DNA from: Tetrapisispora phaffii CBS 4417 | Taxonomy: Eukaryota > Ascomycota > Saccharomycetes > Saccharomycetales > Saccharomycetaceae | NCBI RefSeq assembly: GCF_000236905.1 | Contig: NC_016533.1 | Coordinates: forward strand, 1-64,000 | Reading direction: 5' to 3' | Length of the DNA: 64,000 nt | Shown: positions 48,696-57,362 of the stretch, piece by piece | How positions within the stretch are numbered: position 1 is the first letter of the stretch | Layout: every line of letters starts with the position of its first letter | Notes under the pieces: generated by a model | What the model saw: only the letters and a program-made list of their open reading frames with translations | Databases searched by the model: none | What the model was told of the DNA's origin: nothing | Position numbers and translations under genes: made by a program

Positions 48696-51146
48696 TCAAA
48701 CTGGGGTCTCTTGGTAATACTTTGACAGGATGGCGTCGCACTGTTCTGCCATTGAGTTGTCGTCGTTTTTAATTTGTTCCAAGAAGTTCTTGATAAATGG
48801 TTTCACTGGTGGTCTGAACATTATCAGAAATTTCAGAGATTGGAACCCTAGGGAACTTCTTGCTGGGTCCAGACAGATGGGTCTAATCATATCGATGTGC
48901 TCTTGTGAGAAGCTTGGTAACTCACTGATTAATCTGATGAATAACCTTCTATGCTTGTTTTCGATGAATGGGACTAAACCGTCCAACAGTTTTAAGGACC
49001 ATTTTCTGTAGTTGCTTTCATCTTCACCGTCCTCTTCTTTGACGTCAGGTTCTTGCTCAGATGAAAAGGTCTCGTAAAACCATTCTTCATTCAGCCATTC
49101 GATGGCTACTGATATCCTTTCATTTATATCCTCAAGGAAGTAATTGTATATTGTTTCTCTTATTAAGTTACTCATCTGATTATCGTGGCTAACACCTCTG
49201 ATAGCTAATCTAGTAAGTATGTGTAACCACGATTCTTTGTTGTCCCATTGCAATAACTTAACTTTTTGCAATGGATCAATGTCTTTATTTATAAATGTGG
49301 TACTATCTGCTCCATTTTCAGAGTCTTTGATATTCATGATTCTACTGACAATCCTCTTTAAATGTTTCATTTTGTCATCTTCAGATAATTCTAATGGTTT
49401 CATATAGCCTATCTCATTTTGATCAGAATTTGAAACCTCTAGGTTCTCTTCATCAATATTATACTCATCTTCTTCCTCATCCTCATCTTCCTCATCCTCA
49501 TTTTTTATCCTTTTATTAGATTCATTTTCGAACACTTCACCTTCCACATCAAATTTTCTTTTCTTACCAGTTTGTGGGTTTTTGGTCATAAGATCTGTGT
49601 ATCTGGACGCTACAATGGATAAAGCTGATATCAATTTTGACGCAGATGTGTTGTAGAAAGCTTCACTACACAGCTTGATCATAGTATCCTGAGATAACTT
49701 GGATATATCTTGATTTGAGTTTTTACTGTTCATTAATGAATAAATAGCACCGTATGAGTTGTCAAATGCAATTGGAGACGAGTTGAAGAAATTAGGTATC
49801 GAGTTTTTACTTAACGTATAGTTCTGAAGATCCATCAATTGTTGTGTGGTTCTATCAACGGTGGATGTACTCTCTTCAGGCACTGGTGGACTAACAGTAT
49901 GGGTCAATGCACTCGAGCTGTTGCTATTGCTATTTGAGCTCGACGTACCTGCATCTATTGCAGAACTATTAGATGATGAGTTTGAATTGGAGGACGAAGG
50001 GCTTGGTGCTGCCTGTCTTTGTGCTTGTTTTTTCTGCAACAATTGCAAGTATTTCTTTTTCTCCTTGTCAGTTATTGGTTTTTTATATTGTGTCTTGTCA
50101 TAGTTTAGAATACCTTTACTTTTAGTCTCTTCACCAATGACATGTAATGTCTGTGATATTTTTGATAATTTTGTGTAAATAGTTGACATTTGACCTGAAT
50201 TCTTGATCAATTGAGCCTTTAAGCAAAATTGAACGAAATTTTTGTAAGAACGTTCCACAAATCTCTTTGATAATCTATAGTTTAACGATGAAGTCTCTTT
50301 TATCTGGAATTTCGCATCAATATTAAATCTCAGTAGAGCAGAAGAGATGCGTATTGCCGACTGGGGTCTACTCTTGATAATAAAGGACAAACAGTCGATT
50401 ACACCCATGAACATTGTAGGAACCATAATTGGCTCTTCTACTAAATAGTTTAATAGCAAGTTCAATAGTTTCTTGGCCTCGGCATCCAATTGCGCTTTAT
50501 TAGAAATAACAGGATGGCTATTTGGCACAGATGATATACTTACATCCGTTTGTACATCAGTATTTGATTTATTTGATGATCCACTAGATGAACTTGGAGT
50601 CGCAGATGTTTGGACAATGATGACTTCGGCCATAAATTTTGCGATGGCTAATTTTGAACCAATGTTTTTTGGCAAGTCCAACAGGATCGTGTCGACAAAC
50701 ATCATGCTCAATGAAGCTGAATTATATGGAGGACTCCATTTTGATATTATAAACTGTTTCATCTCCTGCATCGAATCCCACAATTTTTGATTCGAAGTCT
50801 TGGCCACAATGTCAAATAACATAGGGTAGCATTTTGCAAACGCAAACGTACAGTTCTTGAACACCAGCTCATCATCCATTGCTTTACAAATATCCCACAA
50901 ATAGTCAAAGTTCTTCGAGGCAATAAAAGGTTTTTCAATATTAGATATCTGTTCATGATTCAAAATATCAGTGTATAATTTTGAATAAAACACGGCCAGC
51001 TCCAACTTCAACTCCTGGCTGGTGCTAGCGTTACGGTACAGCGCCAACGATGTCTCCAGAACCTTAGGCAACATATCCTGTGGACTGTTCTCCATCGCCA
51101 GTTCCCTGGCCTTAGCCAATTGTTCGATCTCAGGTAACACCGCCAT
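48696..51146 (-). CDS. PTA1: Pta1/symplekin, mRNA 3'-end processing scaffold
   Basis: 816 residues from ATG 51144-51146. Pta1 is a scaffold of the cleavage and polyadenylation factor, joining Ssu72, Ysh1 and Pcf11; it is also needed for snoRNA termination. The N-terminal half (about residues 1-350) is helical HEAT-repeat-like and binds Ssu72, with features such as KNCTFAFAKCYPMLFDIV. A Ser/Asn-rich linker follows (about 370-440), then a Lys/Arg-rich segment with a long acidic run (EDEEDEDEEEDEYN, near 555). The C-terminal part is again helical, with FIENKHRRLFIRLISELP and FMFRPPVKPFIKNF-type sequence near the end. S. cerevisiae Pta1 has 785 residues. Syntenic with YAL043C, next to GCV3 as there. 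Confidence 0.94.
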   Translation of the reverse strand: MAVLPEIEQLAKARELAMENSPQDMLPKVLETSLALYRNASTSQELKLELAVFYSKLYTDILNHEQISNIEKPFIASKNFDYLWDICKAMDDELVFKNCTFAFAKCYPMLFDIVAKTSNQKLWDSMQEMKQFIISKWSPPYNSASLSMMFVDTILLDLPKNIGSKLAIAKFMAEVIIVQTSATPSSSSGSSNKSNTDVQTDVSISSVPNSHPVISNKAQLDAEAKKLLNLLLNYLVEEPIMVPTMFMGVIDCLSFIIKSRPQSAIRISSALLRFNIDAKFQIKETSSLNYRLSKRFVERSYKNFVQFCLKAQLIKNSGQMSTIYTKLSKISQTLHVIGEETKSKGILNYDKTQYKKPITDKEKKKYLQLLQKKQAQRQAAPSPSSSNSNSSSNSSAIDAGTSSSNSNSNSSSALTHTVSPPVPEESTSTVDRTTQQLMDLQNYTLSKNSIPNFFNSSPIAFDNSYGAIYSLMNSKNSNQDISKLSQDTMIKLCSEAFYNTSASKLISALSIVASRYTDLMTKNPQTGKKRKFDVEGEVFENESNKRIKNEDEEDEDEEEDEYNIDEENLEVSNSDQNEIGYMKPLELSEDDKMKHLKRIVSRIMNIKDSENGADSTTFINKDIDPLQKVKLLQWDNKESWLHILTRLAIRGVSHDNQMSNLIRETIYNYFLEDINERISVAIEWLNEEWFYETFSSEQEPDVKEEDGEDESNYRKWSLKLLDGLVPFIENKHRRLFIRLISELPSFSQEHIDMIRPICLDPARSSLGFQSLKFLIMFRPPVKPFIKNFLEQIKNDDNSMAEQCDAILSKYYQETPV

Positions 51147-51666
51147 TTATCAACTCAAATGTTCGACGTTCTTGTTCCGCGAATAATCCTTCAGTGCTGC
51201 AGCAAGAACAAATCCTCAACAAGGCAGCAAAAATATAGTTCCCTATACTTGCATATAGACTATCTTCCTCGACTTTAGGTCCCATTAACTCACTTAAACT
51301 GCCTTATCAAAGTTATTTAACTGCGTTACAGGTTGGAAGATCTCTAACTGGAAAGGTCTCTTGACATATTTATCACCGACATTAAGCGTTCAGCCGGGTA
51401 ACTAACACGCAAATGCCAGTTCTAGCGACCGTCGATGAGGTGTAACGGTGCCATTACAGGTGTAAGTGGACCCCCCAAAGGGTGATGTGATTGCTAGAGA
51501 GCACCACTAACAGCCTACCAGCTTTTCTTGCCAGTGCAGCGGCCGATTGGGCGTTGCTTGGAGATAATAAAGAGGTTTCGTTAGACTATACACGACTATT
51601 GAATATATAAACAGTTAGGTTTGCCAAGCGAGTTTGCCGATGGCCTTTCGAACTCAGCTTGGACGA
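51147..51666. other. PTA1 promoter and HAP5 3' region
   Basis: 520 bp. Contains a Reb1-type site at 51395-51401. Composition becomes GC-richer to the right. VTS1 and PDE2 are absent. Small frames extending into HAP5 are its antisense shadows. Confidence 0.55.
51395..51401. promoter_or_regulatory. Reb1-type site CGGGTAA
   Basis: Exact core match about 250 bp upstream of the PTA1 start codon, a usual distance for Reb1. Confidence 0.55.
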
Positions 51667-52161
51667 TCAGCTGGGAGGCTGGCTCCTTGGAACGACATCG
51701 ATCAGAAAGTCGAACATATCGCTCTTCTGCAAGGCCTCAGCAATGTCTGCTTTCTGCAGTGTCCTCCTCTTGTTGGATTCCGACACACACCAGCTCCTCA
51801 TGGTCAGTTCGGTTATAAATATCTCACAGGCCTTGGCAAACAGGATGGGAGCCTCGGAGCTGATCATCCTGACCTCTTCATCGGTCTTCATCACCTTCTT
51901 GATCCGCGCCAAGGGCAGCGAGTGGGACTTGAAGTCGTCCTTAAATCCAGAGTCCTGTTCATTAGTAACCTCTATCTCATTGATGAGATCCTGCCAGTAC
52001 TGTATCAACAGCTCTCGGTGTTGGCCCACCAGTCCTTGGCCCACATTGTGAAACACGTCGTACTCTTCCTCCTCCTCGACTTCCGCACCTTCCATATACT
52101 GCCCATCCACACGCTCTCCGTCACCAGCAGCTCTTGCCACGTCTTCATCCGATTTCTTCAT
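51667..52161 (-). CDS. HAP5: Hap5, NF-YC subunit of the CCAAT-binding complex
   Basis: 164 residues from ATG 52159-52161. With Hap2 and Hap3 it binds CCAAT; with Hap4 the complex activates respiratory genes. An acidic N-terminus (about 1-35) leads into the conserved VGQGLVGQHRELLIQYWQDL and DDFKSHSLPLARIKKVMKTD, the Hap4-recruiting region plus start of the histone fold. MISSEAPILFAKACEIFI and KRRTLQKADIAEALQKSDMF complete the H2A-like fold (to about 160). The protein stops a few residues after FLIDVVP; S. cerevisiae Hap5 has 242 residues with longer tails, so this copy has a minimal C-terminus. The gene is GC-rich with many C/G-ending codons, unlike neighbours such as PTA1. Syntenic with YOR358W. 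Confidence 0.94.
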   Translation of the reverse strand: MKKSDEDVARAAGDGERVDGQYMEGAEVEEEEEYDVFHNVGQGLVGQHRELLIQYWQDLINEIEVTNEQDSGFKDDFKSHSLPLARIKKVMKTDEEVRMISSEAPILFAKACEIFITELTMRSWCVSESNKRRTLQKADIAEALQKSDMFDFLIDVVPRSQPPS

Positions 52162-52630
52162 ACTTATAAGCTCAATTCCCAGAAACGACGCTCTTCAGAA
52201 ACCTTTAAATAGCGAACTGTCTTGTTTTGTTGTCCTTGCGGTCTTCACTTGCAAGTGCCTCACAGTCTTCCCCCAAAGCAATCCCCATAAAGTAACTCAA
52301 ACGTGCATTACTTAAGTGCACCTGCACTCTAGGACGTGCCAATGCCAACCCCATGGAAGCCACTTCCAACTGGTTCTGAGTGTCTCTGCTGCTCACCAAG
52401 TTGTTGAGACTTCTGATTTGTTAAGGTGCAAAAAGTGAAATTTAAAGGTTTTTGTCACTGGAAATCATACTTTCTGGAAAGGTTGTCAGAGGTTTTTGGC
52501 TGAAAAGAGATGATAGAAGGTGCAATAGCAGGATCAGAGACCTCATTTACAGAACAGTGAAGGTACATCCGTTACGAAAGAGAGCCTGAACCTTAGTCAC
52601 ACACGCCGCTTGATTCAACTTGAACTCGGG
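52162..52630. other. Divergent HAP5-SNX3 promoter region
   Basis: 469 bp, moderately GC-rich. Short frames on both strands are chance. No named element recognised with confidence. Confidence 0.55.
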
Positions 52631-53119
52631 ATGCCAGAGTTCAAATCGTTTAGTACACTGGAGAGAGACTCGCTGTCGAGATCCCATAAAGAACTGACTG
52701 TCAATGAGATATATGCTGAGCCTGATAACTTTCTCGAGATCGATGTCATCAACCCTGTGACACACTTGCCCCAGGACAGCTCCGACACCAGGGGGATGTT
52801 CACCGACTACGAGATCGTGTGCCGCACGAACATCCCCAGCTTCAACAAAGGTGCCACCCGTGTCAGGAGGAGGTACTCAGACTTTGAATTCTTCAGGAAA
52901 TGTCTCATCAAGGAGCTGTCGATGCTGTCGCACCCAAAGGTCATCATACCGAACTTGCCGGGCAAGATCTTGCTGGGTACCCGATTCAGCGAGGAGGCCA
53001 TCGAGGAGAGGAGGAAGGGACTCAGCAAGTGGATGAAGTCGATTGCTGGCCATCCGATTTTGCAATTGGGGTCCAAGTCTCTGGTCAGGTTCATCGAGAA
53101 CGACAAGTTCATCGGCTAG
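52631..53119 (+). CDS. SNX3: Snx3/Grd19 sorting nexin
   Basis: 162 residues from ATG 52631; the frame is open from 52610 but begins there with TTG. Snx3 binds PI3P on early endosomes and, with retromer, sorts cargo such as Ste13 and Fet3-Ftr1 back to the Golgi. The protein is almost entirely a PX domain (about residues 30-155): PI3P-binding RRRYSDFEFFRKCL (about 80-93), the proline loop ending PNLPGKILLGTRFS and the EERRKGLSKWMKSIAGHP helix. S. cerevisiae Snx3 has 162 residues. Codons are GC-rich like HAP5. Syntenic with YOR357C. A hairpin follows the stop codon. Confidence 0.94.
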   Translation: MPEFKSFSTLERDSLSRSHKELTVNEIYAEPDNFLEIDVINPVTHLPQDSSDTRGMFTDYEIVCRTNIPSFNKGATRVRRRYSDFEFFRKCLIKELSMLSHPKVIIPNLPGKILLGTRFSEEAIEERRKGLSKWMKSIAGHPILQLGSKSLVRFIENDKFIG

Positions 53120-53503
53120 GATTGACGCAACCTCCACTGGAGGGGGTCCCGGCTGCGCCGGGACTTCTCCAGGACCCTGTAAAGATCCCACAGCTCAGCA
53201 CACCGGGCCTCCAGGAGGCATCTCAGCAACCTCATCCATTTATAAACCACATAACGTACATAAAAGTAGATACATTCAATGCAGAACATCACTTACCTTA
53301 ACAGGCTGGCCTCGTGCACCGTGACGCCTTATACGCCTTGAAATGTTTTCCAGCGGTAACATATTCTCAAAGTTATTAAAAGATCAATTATAATTGACTT
53401 TTAAGGCTGGATACTGGTTCAGGTCCCCAAAGAGAAGACCAGAGGCTCGAGAACAGCTGTGCTTAGTGGGTTCCTAGTTTGCTGATATTAGACATTTGGC
53501 GCA
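53120..53503. other. SNX3 3' region and ERV46 promoter
   Basis: 384 bp. Begins with the hairpin at 53137-53172 in a GC-rich stretch, then falls to normal AT content before ERV46. Confidence 0.55.
53137..53172. repeat. Hairpin after SNX3
   Basis: GTCCCGGC (53146-53153), loop TGC, GCCGGGAC (53157-53164), extended after a small internal loop by CTGGAG (53137-53142) pairing with CTCCAG (53167-53172). It lies 17 bp after the SNX3 stop and may fold in the 3' UTR. Yeast does not need such hairpins for termination. Confidence 0.7.
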
Positions 53504-54727
53504 ATGAGTGAGAAGAAGACAAAATTGGCAAAATTCGATGCCTTTTCAAAGACTGACGAAGACGTCAGGATTCGTACCAGGTTAGGTGGGATCATTACAT
53601 TGGGTTGCATTTTGACTGCTATATACTTACTTGGCGGGGAATGGGCTGCTTTCAACGAGGTCACAAGTGTGCCACGATTGGTGGTCGACAAAGACCGTAG
53701 CATTGATTTGAACATGAACTTGGACATCTCGTTTCCTTTTATTCCTTGTGATATTATAAATCTAGACATCATGGACGATGCAGGTGGTTTACAATTGGAT
53801 ATACTGGACTCAGGGTTTAAGAAAACTAGGTTAGATCCTAACGGGAAACAATTGGAATTCAGAGAGTTCGATTTGAAGGATAATAGTAAAAGAATTGTTT
53901 CAGAGAAAGGACCAAATTACTGTGGTTCATGTTATGGCGCCATTGATCAATCTCATAACGACGAAGAAGGTGCTAAAAAGGTCTGTTGTAATACTTGCGA
54001 AGATGTTCGGTTGGCGTATGTTACAGCTAATTGGGCATTCTTTGATGGGAAAAACATTGAACAATGCGAAGATGAAGGTTACGTAAAGAGAATTAATGAA
54101 CATTTGAATGAAGGCTGTAGGGTCACTGGTAAGGCAAAGATAAATAGGGTTAAAGGCAATATCCATTTTGCTCCTGGAAAGCCAATGCAAAACTCAAAGG
54201 GCCATTTACATGATACTTCCTTATATGAAAAGAGCCCAAATATGAATTTTAAACATATCATACATCATTTTAGTTTTGGTGAACCTATTGACAGAAAAGC
54301 CAAATCAAAAGGTGCTGATGTATTGACAAATCCATTAGATGACTATGATGTCCAACCAAATATTGATACACATTATCATCAATTTTCCTATTATATGAAA
54401 GTTGTGCCAACAAGATACGAATATTTGAATAGAATGGTAGTAGAAACTGCACAATTTAGTGTTACATTTCATGATAGACCATTAAGAGGAGGTAAAGATG
54501 AAGACCATCCAAATACTATTCATGCGAGAAATGGTATACCAGGTGTGTTCTTTTTTTTCGACATCTCCTCCATTAAAGTTATCAACAATGAACAAATTAC
54601 ACAAACATGGTCGGGATTCATCTTAAACTGTATTATTACAATCGGTGGGGTCCTAGCAGTTGGATCAATGGTTGACAGACTATCTTATAAAGCTCAAAAA
54701 ACTTATTGGGGAAAGAAATCCACATGA
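53504..54727 (+). CDS. ERV46: Erv46, COPII vesicle cargo receptor
   Basis: 407 residues from ATG 53504. Erv46 and Erv41 form a complex that cycles between ER and Golgi and retrieves escaped ER proteins. A short cytosolic N-terminus leads into membrane span 1 (GGIITLGCILTAIYLLGG, about residues 28-45). The large luminal domain has a conserved Cys-rich loop (CGSCYG near 145, VCCNTCED near 165). Span 2 (FILNCIITIGGVLAVGSM, about 369-386) is followed by a short cytosolic tail with aromatic and basic residues (KTYWGKKST) used for COPII/COPI sorting. S. cerevisiae Erv46 has 415 residues. Syntenic with YAL042W; convergent with CIR2. Confidence 0.95.
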   Translation: MSEKKTKLAKFDAFSKTDEDVRIRTRLGGIITLGCILTAIYLLGGEWAAFNEVTSVPRLVVDKDRSIDLNMNLDISFPFIPCDIINLDIMDDAGGLQLDILDSGFKKTRLDPNGKQLEFREFDLKDNSKRIVSEKGPNYCGSCYGAIDQSHNDEEGAKKVCCNTCEDVRLAYVTANWAFFDGKNIEQCEDEGYVKRINEHLNEGCRVTGKAKINRVKGNIHFAPGKPMQNSKGHLHDTSLYEKSPNMNFKHIIHHFSFGEPIDRKAKSKGADVLTNPLDDYDVQPNIDTHYHQFSYYMKVVPTRYEYLNRMVVETAQFSVTFHDRPLRGGKDEDHPNTIHARNGIPGVFFFFDISSIKVINNEQITQTWSGFILNCIITIGGVLAVGSMVDRLSYKAQKTYWGKKST

Positions 54728-54949
54728 GTATATTATTGCTTTCAATGTCATATATTTACTTGCATTATCATAGAAACAAAGTTTCTTATGTATTATTATA
54801 TATCTATATAGTAACATATGAGTGATAAATAATAGATTTATTGTTGTATTGATACAACATGAATAAATAAAATGAATAAATAAATAATGAATAAATAACA
54901 TCTACTTAAATGAGTAGTTTCAATTTCAGAGTATTGCAATCAGGTATTC

Positions 54950-56971
54950 TTATGTGACTGTATACTTTGGACCGTCACCACCTTCTGGGACTTCCCAGTT
55001 GATATCTTGAGAAGGATCTTTGATATCACACGTTTTGCAATGAATACAGTTTTGAGAGTTAATCACAAATTTTACACCGAGTGCTGACTTTTCATCTTTG
55101 ACGTATTCATATACGCCAGCAGGACAGAATCTCGATTCGATACCTTTCCAATTTTTATAAGAAACACTGGCATGTTTTTCAAGATTTTGATCTGCAACTC
55201 GTAAATGGCATCTTTCATCTTCATCATGGAAAGTACCTGTTCTGGAAACTGAGGTCATTATATCAAATGTTATTTTGCCGTCAGGTTGAGGGTATTGGAT
55301 CGGTTTATAGTCCTTAGCCAATTTTGTAATTTTAGCATCAGATTTATGAAAACCGAATGTCCAAGGAACTCTTCCTTTAAAAACATAGGAATCTATACCG
55401 GAATAAGCCATCCCACCATACCCACCTAGAGCACTATTAAATGATGGTCTGATATTTCTGACTTCATATAATTCTTTGTATGCCCATGAATTCTTAAAGG
55501 CCAGTTCATATGATTCCAAATTTATAGGTTGATCAACCAATTCTTCAACAGAAGATTCCTCCAATTCTTCAAGAGAAGGTAATTCTTTAATGACGTTAAA
55601 CATCTCTTCTGCTGCTAGTATACCTGATTTCATTGCTGTGTGAGTACCTTTGATTTTTGGCACATTCATAAAACCTGCAGAAGCACCAACTAACAAACCA
55701 CCAGGGAAGTATAATTTAGGGATAGCTTGTAATCCACCCTCATTTAATGCCCTGGCACCATATTCAATACATTTACCGTCCTTTAAGACTTTGGTGTAAA
55801 ATGGCATTGATTTCAACTTTTGAAATTCCTGATAAGGTGATACCCATGGATTTTTATAATCTAGACCTACTACTATACCTACTGCAACCAAATTTTTTCC
55901 AAAATGATATTGGAATCCACCACCATATACATCATTAGTTAATGGATAACCCATTGTATGTGCAATAAATCCAGGTTTAAAGTTTTCGTCTTTCACTTCC
56001 CATACCTCTTTAATACCAAGACCATAGGATTGATTTTGCCTTCCGTTACGTAGATCAAATTGTTTTATAATGTTTTTCGTTAACGAACCGTGACAACCTT
56101 CAGCAAAAACAGTTTGTCTTGCATGAAATTCTAAACCTCTTTCAAAATTAGCCTTTGGTCTCCCAGTTTTAGCAATGCCAAGGTCTTTAGTAGCCACACC
56201 CTTGACATAAGTTTCATTGGTGTCCTTTGTCTTGCCATATATGATATCTGAAACTGCAATGCCTGGGTAGATTTCGACACCTAGTTCTTCTGCCTTTTCA
56301 GCCAAATGAGCAGTCACTTGAGACAAAGAAGCAATAAAGTTTTTGTTCTTATTAACCATTTGTGGAGGTTCAGGGACAGGTAAACCTATTTTAGGTGACA
56401 GAAAAAACTTCAAGTTTTCTCCAGTAACTTTTGTAACTATATCAGCTGGCAGAGGAATTCCATTTTCCTTAGTATTATCAGTATCATTGTAGTACTCAGA
56501 GTCTGGAAACAATTCTCTAAAGGCAATTGGTTCCAAAATAACACCAGAAACAGTATGTCCACCCATGCTGCTGGCCTTCTCTAAAACAACGATTCTTAAA
56601 TTTCCCTCTCCCTTTTCCAAATCCAACTGCTTTAGTCTTATGGCAGTAGCTAAACCTGCAGGGCCACCACCAACAATACACACATCAACTTTATCAATTG
56701 CCCTTTCTTCTGTCAATATCTGTTTCTCTTTCACTGTAAGGTCATCAAATTTCATTTCCATTGACTTCACAATATTAGCATAGGAAAATGCACTTATTCT
56801 AGTACTTGAAAACCATCTCTTGGAAACTTTACGTGGTATATCATTATATTCAGCATATGATCCATTGGTAATCACACCAGTGACACCTTCTGTGGTTATA
56901 CTAGATGCGATTACTCTAGAATGTTCAGGGACAGTTCTTAACAGCCTCTTGGAAAAAGCTACTCTCAACAT
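54950..56971 (-). CDS. CIR2: Cir2, electron-transfer flavoprotein-ubiquinone oxidoreductase
   Basis: 673 residues from ATG 56969-56971; the frame continues 11 codons upstream to a TTG, but MLRVAFSKRLLRTVPEHSR is the natural mitochondrial presequence. ETF-QO passes electrons from the electron-transfer flavoprotein to ubiquinone at the inner membrane. The FAD-binding VDVCIVGGGPAGLATAIRL is at about residues 95-113. The middle matches the ETF-QO ubiquinone and FAD domains (GCHGSLTKNIIKQFDLR, GYPLTNDVYGGGFQYH). The C-terminus holds the 4Fe-4S ligands RFCPAGVYEY and NCIHCKTCDIKDPSQDINW. S. cerevisiae Cir2 has 631 residues. The N-terminal extension before the flavin domain is longer here. Syntenic with YOR356W. 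Confidence 0.93.
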   Translation of the reverse strand: MLRVAFSKRLLRTVPEHSRVIASSITTEGVTGVITNGSYAEYNDIPRKVSKRWFSSTRISAFSYANIVKSMEMKFDDLTVKEKQILTEERAIDKVDVCIVGGGPAGLATAIRLKQLDLEKGEGNLRIVVLEKASSMGGHTVSGVILEPIAFRELFPDSEYYNDTDNTKENGIPLPADIVTKVTGENLKFFLSPKIGLPVPEPPQMVNKNKNFIASLSQVTAHLAEKAEELGVEIYPGIAVSDIIYGKTKDTNETYVKGVATKDLGIAKTGRPKANFERGLEFHARQTVFAEGCHGSLTKNIIKQFDLRNGRQNQSYGLGIKEVWEVKDENFKPGFIAHTMGYPLTNDVYGGGFQYHFGKNLVAVGIVVGLDYKNPWVSPYQEFQKLKSMPFYTKVLKDGKCIEYGARALNEGGLQAIPKLYFPGGLLVGASAGFMNVPKIKGTHTAMKSGILAAEEMFNVIKELPSLEELEESSVEELVDQPINLESYELAFKNSWAYKELYEVRNIRPSFNSALGGYGGMAYSGIDSYVFKGRVPWTFGFHKSDAKITKLAKDYKPIQYPQPDGKITFDIMTSVSRTGTFHDEDERCHLRVADQNLEKHASVSYKNWKGIESRFCPAGVYEYVKDEKSALGVKFVINSQNCIHCKTCDIKDPSQDINWEVPEGGDGPKYTVT

Positions 56972-57362
56972 CAGTTCTGCAATATTCTGAATAGACGCTT
57001 CCAATTTGACAACATCGATTCACACAAACACTCTATCGATCAAATTATATAGATACCTTCACAATTACAATCAAATCGATTCCACCTTTCTTTTATAAGT
57101 GGTTGCTCAACTGAAACATTTTTCAGAAGTTCAGTGCCTGACTATTTACGTATTCGAGGTCAAAATATCTCAATTGCAGGCACCTTTGGGACATTACAAG
57201 AGATGACTCAAGTTAAACAAAATATACCAATGGGTCTGTTATGCATTACTGACAGTCGAAATGTATACTTTCAAATATTATATACTCATATATATATATA
57301 TATGTATGTGCGTGGTTGTCCCAAAAAACGTTGACTACGAACAATGGTGCTTAGGTCGTTCG
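56972..57362. other. CIR2 promoter and GDS1 3' region
   Basis: 391 bp between two minus-strand genes. A TA/TG tract (CATATATATATATATGTATGTG) lies near 57287-57310. The 66-codon plus frame at 57134 is not convincing. Confidence 0.5.

Noticed and set aside
52610..52630. Upstream extension of SNX3
   Set aside because: Begins with TTG; the ATG at 52631 gives the family's usual 162-residue length.
52877..53191. Antisense frames over SNX3 (101-104 codons)
   Set aside because: Shadows of a GC-rich PX-domain gene; the sense strand has clear homology.
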